The position numbers were made by a program, and so were the translations under genes. A stretch of DNA of 64,000 nucleotides from Pseudomonadota bacterium. GTDB taxonomy: Bacteria; Pseudomonadota; Gammaproteobacteria; Steroidobacterales; Steroidobacteraceae. Location: contig JBBCGI010000001.1 in assembly GCA_037200975.1 (NCBI GenBank), forward strand, positions 496,001 to 560,000, in the 5' to 3' direction. Below, one piece after another: positions 17,175 to 25,559 of this stretch. The notes under the pieces are model-generated. The model saw only the letters and a program-made list of their open reading frames with translations. It was not told the origin of the DNA and made no database searches. Position 1 is the stretch's first letter. Each line of letters starts with the position of its first letter.

Positions 17175-18959
17175 ATGGACACCGGGCAAAAAACAGAATC
17201 CCTCGCGCAGCTGGTGGAGGACATAGACAAGCAAAGCGTGGTTCTGCCCGAGTTTCAGCGAGACTTCGTCTGGGAGATCGAAAAGACATTTGATCTCTTT
17301 GACTCCTTCATCAAAGACATCTTTGTTGGGTCACTGATTTACGGAATCCCAAGCTTCGAGATCACCGTTCGAGAACTCGACAGCCGACCGCGCGCAGGAA
17401 AGGGGAGCCGGACCAAACTCAAGTTGACGAGCTTCACACGCTCGCAGATTGAAAAACTGGTCAAAACAACCGGCTTCCGCTTGCTTCTCGATGGGCAGCA
17501 GCGTGCGACCTCCATTTATCGCTCGCTTAAGGGAATAGATCCCATATTCATCATTCTCTTCCCCGACGAAGAACTTCCCGAAGCTGTTCGTACAATTCCG
17601 ACAGGCAAACGAACGCTCGAGCAAGTCACGAAGGCTGTTACGGGCGCCCCAATGGCTGAGCACGTCTGCATAAAGCTATCTGATGTCTACGCGACGTTGC
17701 GCGGCGAAATGCCGCGCGAGCGAGATAAGGTCAAGCCATTCCGGGATTCCACTTCACTCAAATTTGAATCTGACGACAAGGCGCAAGAGTCGGATTCCTT
17801 CAACGCGTACCTAACGCAAATGAAGAATCTCGAGAACATGTTTAGGCAAGAAAAACTGATTGCCTACTACCTACTAGATACTGATGAGGAGAAGTTTGCG
17901 CTTTTCTTCGAGCGGTCCAACAGTAAAGGAATTCAACTCAATTTCATCGACATCCTGGCGGCAAAGCTCTACGTTGGTTTCAATCTCCGCAACAAGGTCG
18001 AGGAGTTTGAAGACGAAGCTCCGCAACTTTCGTTGAATCGCGAGGCAGTTGTGCGCGCAATTAGCTTCATAGTCAGCGGCGGGAAAGACACCGGACGGGG
18101 ATTCATCCTGGGAAATCTAACCCACGTCCACTTTACAGAGCATTGGCCAATCATTACCACGGCCTATAAGAAGGCCTACGACTATCTATTCCAGAATAGG
18201 CTCCTTATTCACAAGGATTGGGTACCGTACGAGAACATGCTCATCCCTCTGATGATTTTCTTGCGGCAACTGCCCGGAAATGACTTTGCGGAAATGAACG
18301 CATTGCAACGGCGTATCGTACAAACTTGGTATTGGTTTGCCGCTTTCGCTCGTCGCTACTCAAGCGCGGCGCAAACTCTAGTACTGGAAGACGCTCAGAA
18401 CCTCGAGCGCGTTGGTCGGGGAGACTTCTCCGAAGTAAGCCCTTGGTTGGGGAAAATGCACCCACTCATTGTTACACCTGACGACCTTTACGGAGTGAGC
18501 AAGCAATATGATGCCGCATACAAAGGCATCCACAATCTGGTTCATTTCATTTCCGGTGGTCTGATCAACTGGCAAGGTGGCGATCGCCTGTCCCCTGAAA
18601 GCTCGCTCGAGGATCACCATATCTTTCCCCGCGACTACCTATTGAAGGTCCTCGAAAAGAAGGATGCGGACTCTGTTCGAATGACTGACTGCGTTGTGAA
18701 TCGAACATTGATTCCTAAGCTACAGAACATTCGAATCAGCAATAAGCCGCCATCGAAATATCTGGCGGAACTTCAAGTAAAGAATCCCAAGCTGGCGACA
18801 GCGCTTGAGGCGCATTTCATTCCAAAAGACCTAATAGGCGGAACGTATGACGACATCTACGAGATCTTTCTCGAAGATCGTGCGAAGAAGATTTCAGACT
18901 TGATAGTTGGCGTCACGCGAACGGAACGAGAGTTGCTAGCGCGGGATCTAGGAACCTGA
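17175..18959 (+). CDS. DUF262 / DUF1524-type protein (GmrSD-like, candidate type IV restriction)
   Basis: 594 aa. ATG 17175 follows GGGGA; an in-frame TTG at 17139 lacks support. The N-terminal DUF262 (ParB-like NTPase/nuclease) domain shows LPEFQRDFVWE at about residues 24-34 and LLDGQQRATSIY near 105. The C-terminal part has a DUF1524-like HNH core, SSLEDHHIFPRDYL at about 477-490, and NRTLIPKLQNIRISNKPPS about 25 residues later. GmrS-GmrD fusions of this architecture cleave modified phage DNA, and SspE is a relative. It is a single gene preceded by a 250-bp AT-richer gap with nothing else visible. Phage defence is a family-based inference. Confidence 0.82.
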   Translation: MDTGQKTESLAQLVEDIDKQSVVLPEFQRDFVWEIEKTFDLFDSFIKDIFVGSLIYGIPSFEITVRELDSRPRAGKGSRTKLKLTSFTRSQIEKLVKTTGFRLLLDGQQRATSIYRSLKGIDPIFIILFPDEELPEAVRTIPTGKRTLEQVTKAVTGAPMAEHVCIKLSDVYATLRGEMPRERDKVKPFRDSTSLKFESDDKAQESDSFNAYLTQMKNLENMFRQEKLIAYYLLDTDEEKFALFFERSNSKGIQLNFIDILAAKLYVGFNLRNKVEEFEDEAPQLSLNREAVVRAISFIVSGGKDTGRGFILGNLTHVHFTEHWPIITTAYKKAYDYLFQNRLLIHKDWVPYENMLIPLMIFLRQLPGNDFAEMNALQRRIVQTWYWFAAFARRYSSAAQTLVLEDAQNLERVGRGDFSEVSPWLGKMHPLIVTPDDLYGVSKQYDAAYKGIHNLVHFISGGLINWQGGDRLSPESSLEDHHIFPRDYLLKVLEKKDADSVRMTDCVVNRTLIPKLQNIRISNKPPSKYLAELQVKNPKLATALEAHFIPKDLIGGTYDDIYEIFLEDRAKKISDLIVGVTRTERELLARDLGT

Positions 18960-18976
18960 GCGGACTTGTCGCTGCG

Positions 18977-19684
18977 CTACAACGACAGAAATTTAATCTC
19001 AACTCCGTACGTCTGTTCAGCGCCGCGCAGAATTGTCGTCTCATGGACAGCAAGTAGATTGGCGGTTCCGGCTGCCCCTTTCGCAAACAGCGAAAGCAGT
19101 GCAGTGCACTCCTGTTTGTCTAGACCGCAAAGATCACTAAAGAAGTGATTGAAGAACAAGATCGTTTCTTTGACGGCAACGCGCGAATGCTCCCCTGTCC
19201 ACGTTGCGAAGTCGAAGGGAATTCCGAGATGCGTTGCCTTCTTTTGCTGCTCAGCATCCTTTTCATATCTCTTGCTGCCTTTGTCGTCGATCGAGATCCG
19301 CACCGCAATCTTCGCGAGCTTCGGATGAACATACCGATTCCGAAATCCGAACAGTTCTGCGACTACCTGAAAGGGCGCACTTCCCCGATCGATATTCTTC
19401 GCAAAGCGCGACGCATACAGCGCATCGTACTTGTCGATTGTCGATAGCTTATCTAACTGTTTTACCACAATGGCCGGATACTCCATTCGTGCCATGCAAC
19501 TGTTTGCAGCTGCCTCGACAGCAAGAACAGCGCTAGTAATTGCAGCGCGAGCAAAGCGGTTTACGGTTGGAAAATCTACGGGAGCTGCAGCTTGTGCTTG
19601 CTGGTCAAAACTGACGGCATCGGCGAGCAACGCGGCAAACCAGTTGACAGTCCAAGTCTCGGTCCATGGATCTTCCACAGTCAT
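18977..19684 (-). CDS. HEPN-like protein coupled to the OLD ATPase
   Basis: 235 aa, mostly helical. FGFRNRYVHPK at about residues 113-123 contains R-N-R-Y-V-H, the Rx4-6H motif of HEPN ribonucleases. The N-terminal helices (FARAAITSAVLAVEAAANS) also fit a HEPN/RiboL-PSP-like fold. The ATG overlaps the stop of the upstream ATPase gene by 4 nt, so the two are translated together. By analogy with other HEPN proteins it may be an RNase effector kept inactive by its partner. I do not recognise the specific family; the HEPN call rests on the motif and the helical pattern. Confidence 0.6.
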   Translation of the reverse strand: MTVEDPWTETWTVNWFAALLADAVSFDQQAQAAAPVDFPTVNRFARAAITSAVLAVEAAANSCMARMEYPAIVVKQLDKLSTIDKYDALYASRFAKNIDRGSAPFQVVAELFGFRNRYVHPKLAKIAVRISIDDKGSKRYEKDAEQQKKATHLGIPFDFATWTGEHSRVAVKETILFFNHFFSDLCGLDKQECTALLSLFAKGAAGTANLLAVHETTILRGAEQTYGVEIKFLSL

Positions 19685-21456
19685 GACTTCAATTCGGTAA
19701 CGCGCGGATTCGCGTCCCGAATCATTTTCACAATTTCATCAATCCTTATCTGCAGATCGTGCCTATCGGGAACTGCCGGCCCTCCCCCAACAATTGCACG
19801 CGCTATCGCCACCTTGTCCGGCTTCTCGATCCCGTCGAACGGGTGCGACCATTTGTTGCCGTCCCAGCTGTGTTTTGCCTTGCCGTGGACTGTTCGAGTC
19901 GCCGCATTCAACACTTCCGGTGGAATGTAGCTTTCAATCATGCGGCAATCCGTCACCCATGCGATCCCGCTCCCCTTCGACAGTTCTTCAACTACCCTTT
20001 GTTTCGTCGCATTTATTGCGCTCGAGGCTCTTTCCTTGTCGCTGTCGATTACCACCGCCAGGTGGCGATTAAGTTTTCGCAAGTCGATGAATTCGTTCGC
20101 GTCAGACTCATCCGCAGTTAGGTGACTGAGTAGTCGACCGCCGTAGAACATGATCGAGAAATGCAGGCCTTCGACAAGATCTGGATCCATTTGCTTAATC
20201 CAATGAGCCAGGTAAAGGCGATCCGATGGCCCTTCGACCCAGATCACCGCATTCGCCTGCAATAGATCTGACGCGTGATAACCGAGGGTCGAGCAAACAT
20301 CTAAGTGATCGTCGGCTGTCTTAACGAGTTGGGCGCGAGTCCACCCATCCGGGTTGCTCACTTTGAAGATCGTTGCGTTCGGCGTATCCAGTAAATGTGC
20401 GGAGTGGGTCGAGATCAGATACTGGTTCGTCGTGTGGTCGGATAGGTAGCGGATGAGATGCTTCTGCAAAGTCGGATGCAGGTTCATCTCCGGCTCTTCG
20501 AGACAGATCAGTATTTCGTCATTGAGCGTCGCGTTTGCGGCGATCATCACTACTTGGTGGATGCCCGTCCCAAGGTTCGTCAAAGGCAAGAGCCGCCCGC
20601 CTATTCGAACGTGAATGGTGGTGGGTTCATGCGGAATCTCAATTTCCGCATCTGGTCTCTGCAGAACCGCGCGGAGAAAGTTGACGATCCTGCGAAACTT
20701 CTCTTGATCAGCAGCTCGCTCAAAAACCGGATGAGCCAGTTTCTGGAGTTCGCGAATCAATCCTTTGCCGTTCGGATCAGGCGCGGCCTGCACATCTGCT
20801 GTCATTTGCCGATACGCTGGAACGCTCCTTACCGTAACTGCAGGAATCACCTTCACCACGAGTTTCTGCAGTGACTCGGGAACAACGTGCTTTAGTTCTG
20901 TGCCTGCTGTGCCCGTCAAAGCCTTGTGCAAGATCTTCCATGACTCGATGTCCATGCCATAGTCAGTGTTTCCGACGGCATCTGTCGTCCTGCAAAGTCT
21001 GCGTAGTAGCTCATCCGGAAATCCCAAGCCGCGTTTATCGTTGTTGGCAGTCACCACCGGAATCCAAGCAAATCTTCTGGCCGGTCTTAGCGGAGTTGCG
21101 TTGAGCAGAGAGGTAAGAATTTGTTTGAGCCGATGAATCTCGTGCGACGGTCGACCGCTTCCAATACCCTCGGCAAGTAAAGAGATTGAAGCTTCGTCAT
21201 TTGGAACCGGCAGGGCTAACTGTAAAGGCGCTCCACCGTCGCCAATCGGCACGTCAAGCTTTGCCACAGAATGATTTTGATATTGGTGCAGCTTCTCGCA
21301 CGCGCTGACCAGCTGTTCGGCGACGAAAGTCAGTACGTTTGATTTGCCGCTGTTGTTTGGACCCGCAAGCAAATTGATCTTGCTTAGTGGGCCGATTACC
21401 TGAAGCTCCGGACCGAACGAGCGGTAGCCCGCGAGGCCAAATCCCAACAACGGCAT
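19681..21456 (-). CDS. OLD-type AAA ATPase with TOPRIM nuclease domain
   Basis: 591 aa from the ATG at 21456 (AAGGAAAAG upstream; the sequence begins MPLLGFGLAGYRSFG, the usual start of this ATPase fold). Walker A is GPNNSGKS (residues 32-39). The signature and Walker B region is GTGIHQVVMIA ... ILICLEEPEMNLHP at about 295-328, followed by the ISTHSAHLL switch. The TOPRIM part has WVEGPSDR (about 405) and VVIDSDKE (about 469), the acidic metal-binding motifs. Family members (OLD, GajA) are ATP-regulated DNA nucleases in anti-phage systems. The downstream partner here is a HEPN gene rather than the UvrD-like helicase of Gabija. Confidence 0.85.
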   Translation of the reverse strand: MPLLGFGLAGYRSFGPELQVIGPLSKINLLAGPNNSGKSNVLTFVAEQLVSACEKLHQYQNHSVAKLDVPIGDGGAPLQLALPVPNDEASISLLAEGIGSGRPSHEIHRLKQILTSLLNATPLRPARRFAWIPVVTANNDKRGLGFPDELLRRLCRTTDAVGNTDYGMDIESWKILHKALTGTAGTELKHVVPESLQKLVVKVIPAVTVRSVPAYRQMTADVQAAPDPNGKGLIRELQKLAHPVFERAADQEKFRRIVNFLRAVLQRPDAEIEIPHEPTTIHVRIGGRLLPLTNLGTGIHQVVMIAANATLNDEILICLEEPEMNLHPTLQKHLIRYLSDHTTNQYLISTHSAHLLDTPNATIFKVSNPDGWTRAQLVKTADDHLDVCSTLGYHASDLLQANAVIWVEGPSDRLYLAHWIKQMDPDLVEGLHFSIMFYGGRLLSHLTADESDANEFIDLRKLNRHLAVVIDSDKERASSAINATKQRVVEELSKGSGIAWVTDCRMIESYIPPEVLNAATRTVHGKAKHSWDGNKWSHPFDGIEKPDKVAIARAIVGGGPAVPDRHDLQIRIDEIVKMIRDANPRVTELKS

Positions 21457-21642
21457 CTTTTCCTTGTTGCTCACCATCCCTCCCCAAACACGGCGGCCGC
21501 GTGCAGCGGTCCCATTGTCACGTTGGATTGCAAAGCGGATGACAGCAGTCTGCCATCTTTCACGATTCGGTACATAGACAGCGCGGATATTGGCTGCGCG
21601 GATTGTTGCTCCTCGGCCATCGAAGAGCGGCAACTGGTTCAT
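21457..21642 (-). pseudogene. In-frame N-terminal remnant fused upstream of the OLD gene
   Basis: The OLD reading frame is open upstream to an ATG at 21642 and encodes 62 extra residues (MNQLPLFDGRGATIRAANIR and on). These do not resemble an ATPase N-terminus. The segment begins 8 nt after the relaxase stop, as expected for the next gene of the mobilization operon. I read it as the 5' stub of an unidentified gene cut off when the OLD-HEPN module was inserted. An alternative is a genuine N-terminal extension of the OLD protein. Confidence 0.35.
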
Positions 21643-21649
21643 TCGCAGC

Positions 21650-22648
21650 TCACCGCTCGACAGTTAGTTGCATCTGCCGACGAGCATCCCGTGCGCGTTC
21701 CTGCACAGCCTGCGCCAGCCACTCGTGCTCCGTCTGCGGCGTCGGCATGCCCCTAATAAAGCGCTCGACTTCGTTCGCAAGCCCTTCCCTGCCGTCAGCG
21801 CGGAGCGCTTCTCGAACGCCAAGCCAGCCCCGAACCACGCTTCGGCGGGTGTCCAGAATCTGGGTCTTGCCTAACTCGCCCTGAACGCCTGAACGCAACG
21901 CGGCGACGACCGACTCGACGCGCCCCCGCATGTGAGTAGATCGGCCGTCGCGGATCGCCCGGTAGATGCCGTCGTGCTTCTGGGGTTTGGTGACGCCCCG
22001 AATTGCTCGCTCCGTCGCGTTCGCCGCGATGCCTTGCGCCCGGAGGTGGCTCGCGAACTGGCGCCGCCACTCCCGCAAGTTCTCCTTGCGAATGTTCATC
22101 CGCCTCCCCTGCTCACTCATCGCCTTCACGACCAGGTGGACGTGCGGATGGGGCTGGTCGGTGTGCAGCACCAGGGCGTACCGGTGCTTTAGTGCGAATT
22201 GTTCCCGGGCAAACGCGCGGCTCGCTTCGAGCACGCCTGCCGCCGGCGTACCAGCCGGCATCGACAACACGATGTTGTGCACCAGCTTGACCGGCTTGCG
22301 TCCCGGTACGCCGCGATAAGGGGATCGTGATTCCGCGGCGTCGAGGTCCACGTCCCAATCTTCGATCAACGCCTTTTCAGGCTCCTTCCCCTTGAGGTGC
22401 TCACCGTCGTCGGTTTCGATTTCGAACTCCTGACGACTGAGATATTTAAAATGAGCGGCGACCGCCTTGGCGCTCTGGCCGCCGCCGGAAATCTTGACCA
22501 TCACTTCCGGGGTGTGCCGAACGGTGCGCGCGATCTGCTCGATCTGAGCGGGCAGCAGCAGCTGCCGCTCCGCGGCAACCCCACGCCCATGGCTCACGAT
22601 GTCCAGGAACCCACCGTCGCCAGGGAGTCTAAAGTTGCGACGTGGCAT
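21650..22648 (-). CDS. MOBP/VirD2-like relaxase
   Basis: 332 aa from the ATG at 22648 (GGAG, 8-nt spacing). The longer frame to 22714 lies inside mobC. HTDQPHPHVHLVVKA at about residue 163-177 is the metal-binding HxH motif III of relaxases, and Tyr in FKYLSRQEFE near residue 70 is a candidate nicking residue. The enzyme would nick the element at oriT and pilot the strand during mobilization. It overlaps mobC by 20 nt. No coupling protein or mating-pair genes are present, so the element is mobilizable rather than self-transmissible. Confidence 0.83.
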   Translation of the reverse strand: MPRRNFRLPGDGGFLDIVSHGRGVAAERQLLLPAQIEQIARTVRHTPEVMVKISGGGQSAKAVAAHFKYLSRQEFEIETDDGEHLKGKEPEKALIEDWDVDLDAAESRSPYRGVPGRKPVKLVHNIVLSMPAGTPAAGVLEASRAFAREQFALKHRYALVLHTDQPHPHVHLVVKAMSEQGRRMNIRKENLREWRRQFASHLRAQGIAANATERAIRGVTKPQKHDGIYRAIRDGRSTHMRGRVESVVAALRSGVQGELGKTQILDTRRSVVRGWLGVREALRADGREGLANEVERFIRGMPTPQTEHEWLAQAVQERARDARRQMQLTVER

Positions 22649-23189
22649 CGCCGGAACTCCAGCTCGAGAGGTTGGTGCTGATGTACGAGCGAACGTGAAC
22701 TCGGAGCGCCTCACAGGCTTTGAGGAAATTCCACAGCATCTCGCGGGTAACCCCTGCGCCCGAATCGCCCCGACGCGTAGCTAGTGCGATCTGGTTGAGG
22801 TTCCGGCCGATGGCAGCGAGCTCGCGGGTCGACTGCCGGATTGAGCGCAGCTCCGCCTCTGGCAATGGCGTCAGGGCGCGCAGATGGGCGCGGAGCAAGG
22901 TGGAGGCATAGGTCGCCGGTGCCAGGCAGCGAGCGGCAGAACGCGCCTGCAGCAGCCGGCGGTCGCCCACCGTGAGTCGGACGTAAAGGCGCGCCTGGCG
23001 TGCCGGTCGATAAGCGACGACGACCTCGCCCACCTCTGCCGCACCGGCGGTATGCAGAACAAGTTCGAGCATGCGCTTGAGCAGCGCGGACTCCGTGAGC
23101 TGCTGCCGTTCGGCGGCCGCTCGGAGCGCCGCCTTCGTCGCCTGAGACACACGACACTGAATGAATGCTTCGGCTGCCATGAGCAACAT
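22629..23189 (-). CDS. mobC: MobC-like mobilization accessory protein
   Basis: 186 aa. The C-terminal half has the bacterial mobilization-C signature (RELAAIGRNLNQIALATRRG). The N-terminal part resembles a ribbon-helix-helix DNA-binding region (IQCRVSQATKAALRAAAERQ). MobC proteins help the relaxase open and recognise oriT. The start could be ATG 23189 or ATG 23180; neither has a strong ribosome site. It is the first gene of the mobC-relaxase pair, transcribed away from the candidate nic site located 26 nt upstream. Confidence 0.78.
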   Translation of the reverse strand: MLLMAAEAFIQCRVSQATKAALRAAAERQQLTESALLKRMLELVLHTAGAAEVGEVVVAYRPARQARLYVRLTVGDRRLLQARSAARCLAPATYASTLLRAHLRALTPLPEAELRSIRQSTRELAAIGRNLNQIALATRRGDSGAGVTREMLWNFLKACEALRVHVRSYISTNLSSWSSGDATSQL

Positions 23190-23538
23190 CGTGTGACAGC
23201 AGCGGCTGAAAGCCTATCCTGCGTATATGAGTTTTTTGCCCTGATACCTAACTATTTTCATCCGGAGTCGTCCCGGATCGGAAGTCTTTCGGAATATGAG
23301 GGGTGACGGAGGCGATCGCAGTCCAACGCCAACGGGTCGGGTGCAGTCGTATATCCGGCCTCTGAGTTGGGAAGAACGCTTCCCGGGCCACCATGGAATC
23401 CGCGCGCGGTGAGCCAATCGTTTCAATGGCCACAGATGGGCCACGCAGGATATCGGCTTGCCACCACGCCGGTCCGACCGGTTGTGCCATGACGATGATC
23501 ACTCTCGTCGCACCCTCATGATCTTGGACGTCCCTGGA
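23190..23538. other. 349-bp intergenic region with candidate oriT
   Basis: It lies between the divergently read mobC start and the 3' end of the IS110 transposase. TATCCTGC at 23215-23222 matches the P-type relaxase nic consensus YATCCTG|Y, with the cut expected after position 23221. A short inverted repeat, CAGC-AGCG-GCTG, lies 7 nt to its left. The remainder shows no convincing gene. Part of the right half may belong to the IS110 element, whose end I cannot place. Confidence 0.55.
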
Positions 23539-24594
23539 CTACGCGGCCACGGCCGCGCCTGGTGCCCGGAACTCGAAATCCCTTTGACGATACCAACTCG
23601 CCCAGATGATCCGCGCGACCTTGTTAGCCACGGCGATGACCGCTTTGTTGTGCCCGCACCGGGCGCGTATGTCACTCGCCCACTGGCGGAACGCGTCCAA
23701 GGGCCTGCCTGCCCGTTTGGATGCGTTGGCCGAAAAGATCACGGCTCTGCAGCCGTGCACCAGCAGCGTCCGCAGATACTTGTCGCCGCGCTTTGTGATC
23801 GAGCCCAGGCGTCGGATGTTGCCGGAGGAATGTTCCCGCGGCGTCAGTCCCAACCAACTGGCGAACCGCCGGCCATTGCGAAAGCTGCCGATATCTCCGA
23901 CTGCGCCCACGATCGCCGTAGAAGCAATCAGCCCGATACCGGGAATCTTGCGCAGCCGCTCACAGACCTCGGACTGCCGCGCAATCTCCGCAAGCTCCGC
24001 CTCGATGGCTTGTATGTGCTCATCGATGCTGCGGATCTCCGCCACCAACTCACCGAGCGCGCGGCGCAGCAAGTTCGGAACAGCAGAGTCGGGATCTGCC
24101 ACCTGCTGCGCGAGCTCGGCTATGCCACGCTTGGCGCCGAGAGGTGCGTTCACGCCGAACTCCCGACAAAGGCCCCGAAGGGTGTTGATCCTGGCGGTGC
24201 GGGTGGTCTGCCACGCAGAGCGCACCCGATGCAGACTCTGCAGCGCCTGCTGCTCCACGGACTTTACTCGCACCGGGATGATGTCCGTCGCCTTCGAGGC
24301 CTCGAGGATCGCGGTCACATCGGCCCGGTCGGTCTTGTTCCGTCGCACATACGCGCGTACGTAGTGAGGCGGCAACAGCGACACCTCGAATCCGCTGGCC
24401 GCAAACCATCGCCCCCAGTGGTGGGCCGATCCGCAGGCCTCCATCACCACTCGCTTAAACTTCTTGTTCTCGAAAAAGCGGATGAACTGCGTTCGCGTCA
24501 ATCGCCGGCGCTCAACGATCGCGCCGCTCTCGTCTGCCACCGCCAGTTCGAAGACGTTCTTCGCCAGATCAATCGCTACCGATAAATCGCCCAT
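23539..24594 (-). CDS. IS110-family transposase
   Basis: 351 aa. The N-terminal RuvC-like DEDD domain starts with SVAIDLAKNVFELAV and continues with VVMEACGSAHHWGRW and NKTDRADVTAI. The C-terminal IS116/IS110/IS902 domain has LRKIPGIGLIASTAIVGAVGDIGSF, FASWLGLTPREHSSG and HGCRAVI with the catalytic Ser region. ATG 24594 follows GAAGGAG at 7-nt spacing. The gene is intact. IS110 elements lack classic terminal inverted repeats and use a bridge RNA encoded in flanking non-coding DNA. Confidence 0.93.
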   Translation of the reverse strand: MGDLSVAIDLAKNVFELAVADESGAIVERRRLTRTQFIRFFENKKFKRVVMEACGSAHHWGRWFAASGFEVSLLPPHYVRAYVRRNKTDRADVTAILEASKATDIIPVRVKSVEQQALQSLHRVRSAWQTTRTARINTLRGLCREFGVNAPLGAKRGIAELAQQVADPDSAVPNLLRRALGELVAEIRSIDEHIQAIEAELAEIARQSEVCERLRKIPGIGLIASTAIVGAVGDIGSFRNGRRFASWLGLTPREHSSGNIRRLGSITKRGDKYLRTLLVHGCRAVIFSANASKRAGRPLDAFRQWASDIRARCGHNKAVIAVANKVARIIWASWYRQRDFEFRAPGAAVAA

Positions 24595-25005
24595 GGCAAT
24601 GCTCCTTCGTTGCAGGTTCCAAACCCTCAGCGTCCGCCAGAACGGCAGCCTTCGCTACCCTGCAGACGCCCCTGCAAAAAACTCATGCCATCGTTTCGAG
24701 GAATATTCGTACGAAACCTCACGTCACGAACCCCACGCTGCTCTATCCATCGATTTCGCTCGTGCAAACTTCTACGCCCTCGGTGCGAGACCTGACATCC
24801 ATAGAATTCGTCTGGGCCCCTTACTACGCTCGAAAAAAGGATCGCAGCGCGGCTAGCTTAGTGGCATGAGTTAGGAGTCGCGTTGACGTATTTGGCAGCC
24901 CATGGTGAAGTGGAAACACTCGGGATCGCGCTACCACCGGCGCTATGCCGCGCCATCTCTCCTTTGCAACGCCGCGTCTCTGCGGTCCACTCGTGGTTAG
25001 AGGTC
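24595..25005. other. 411-bp gap upstream of the IS110 gene
   Basis: No supported gene. For IS110-type elements the region before the transposase is where a bridge RNA would be encoded; TTTCG ... CGAAA around 24695-24721 could form a stem, but I cannot define the RNA. The right part holds an open frame leading into the membrane-protein gene at 25006, which I judge to be non-coding. Confidence 0.35.
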
Positions 25006-25467
25006 ATGATGACTCCGCCGACCATCGAATCAGTACTCGACGCGCAGAAAGCAATTCTGGCGTTTTCGTACAACAGCGCGGCGGCATACAACAACGTTGT
25101 CCTGGGAGCGGGTTACGTCGGCTATTTTGCCACTTGGGCGTTTATGCACGACCGCCTGACGCCGACGACGGAGCTGTGGACAGCGCTGCTTGTCATCCTT
25201 TCTCTGCTTTCCTTCATCCTGTTCGAGGTCTACAAGTCCTACTATGTTTCTCAGCAGTTGCGGGGCCTGTATGCAATCGTCGCGGACCCCGATCACTTCC
25301 TACAGAGACTTCTGGACTTTGAAAAGACTCGTCAAGCTATCGACATTCGGATGTTTAAGATCTGGGCATGGGCCTTCTGGATCACGCTCATCACCGGGCT
25401 CTGTGGCAGTGGCGTCTTGATTTCAGCGATCGTGCACGGACTGTTCCTCCACTATCTGGCGTCATGA
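25006..25467 (+). CDS. Small membrane protein of unknown function
   Basis: 153 aa from tandem ATGs at 25006/25009 after AGAGG. The open frame extends to 24883, but the added residues do not look like protein. Three hydrophobic segments are visible: about residues 30-50 (VVLGAGYVGYFATWAFM), 60-80 (LWTALLVILSLLSFILFEVYK) and 120-145 (WAWAFWITLITGLCGSGVLISAIV). The gene ends next to an attC-like sequence, which suggests it entered as an integron cassette. No family recognised. Confidence 0.6.
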   Translation: MMTPPTIESVLDAQKAILAFSYNSAAAYNNVVLGAGYVGYFATWAFMHDRLTPTTELWTALLVILSLLSFILFEVYKSYYVSQQLRGLYAIVADPDHFLQRLLDFEKTRQAIDIRMFKIWAWAFWITLITGLCGSGVLISAIVHGLFLHYLAS

Positions 25468-25507
25468 CCTCTCACACCTCGCTGGAGTGCATGCGTGAAA
25501 GATAAAG

Positions 25508-25557
25508 TGCCCAGTTCAAACCGCTGCGGTCGCGGCACTCCGCTCAACTGTTAGGCA
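25508..25557 (+). repeat. attC-like recombination site (3' half intact)
   Basis: The stretch TTCAAACCGCTGCGG ... CCGCTCAACTGTTAGGC has the layout of an integron 59-base element. It ends with the core GTTAGGC (GTTRRRY), and an L'-like CTCAACT precedes it. The expected 5' RYYYAAC box is not recognisable, so the site is degenerate or divergent. Confidence 0.5.
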
Positions 25558-25559
25558 AC

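Noticed and set aside
24883-25005. N-terminal extension of the membrane protein
   Set aside because: It has no ribosome site and an unnatural composition, whereas tandem ATGs at 25006 follow AGAGG.
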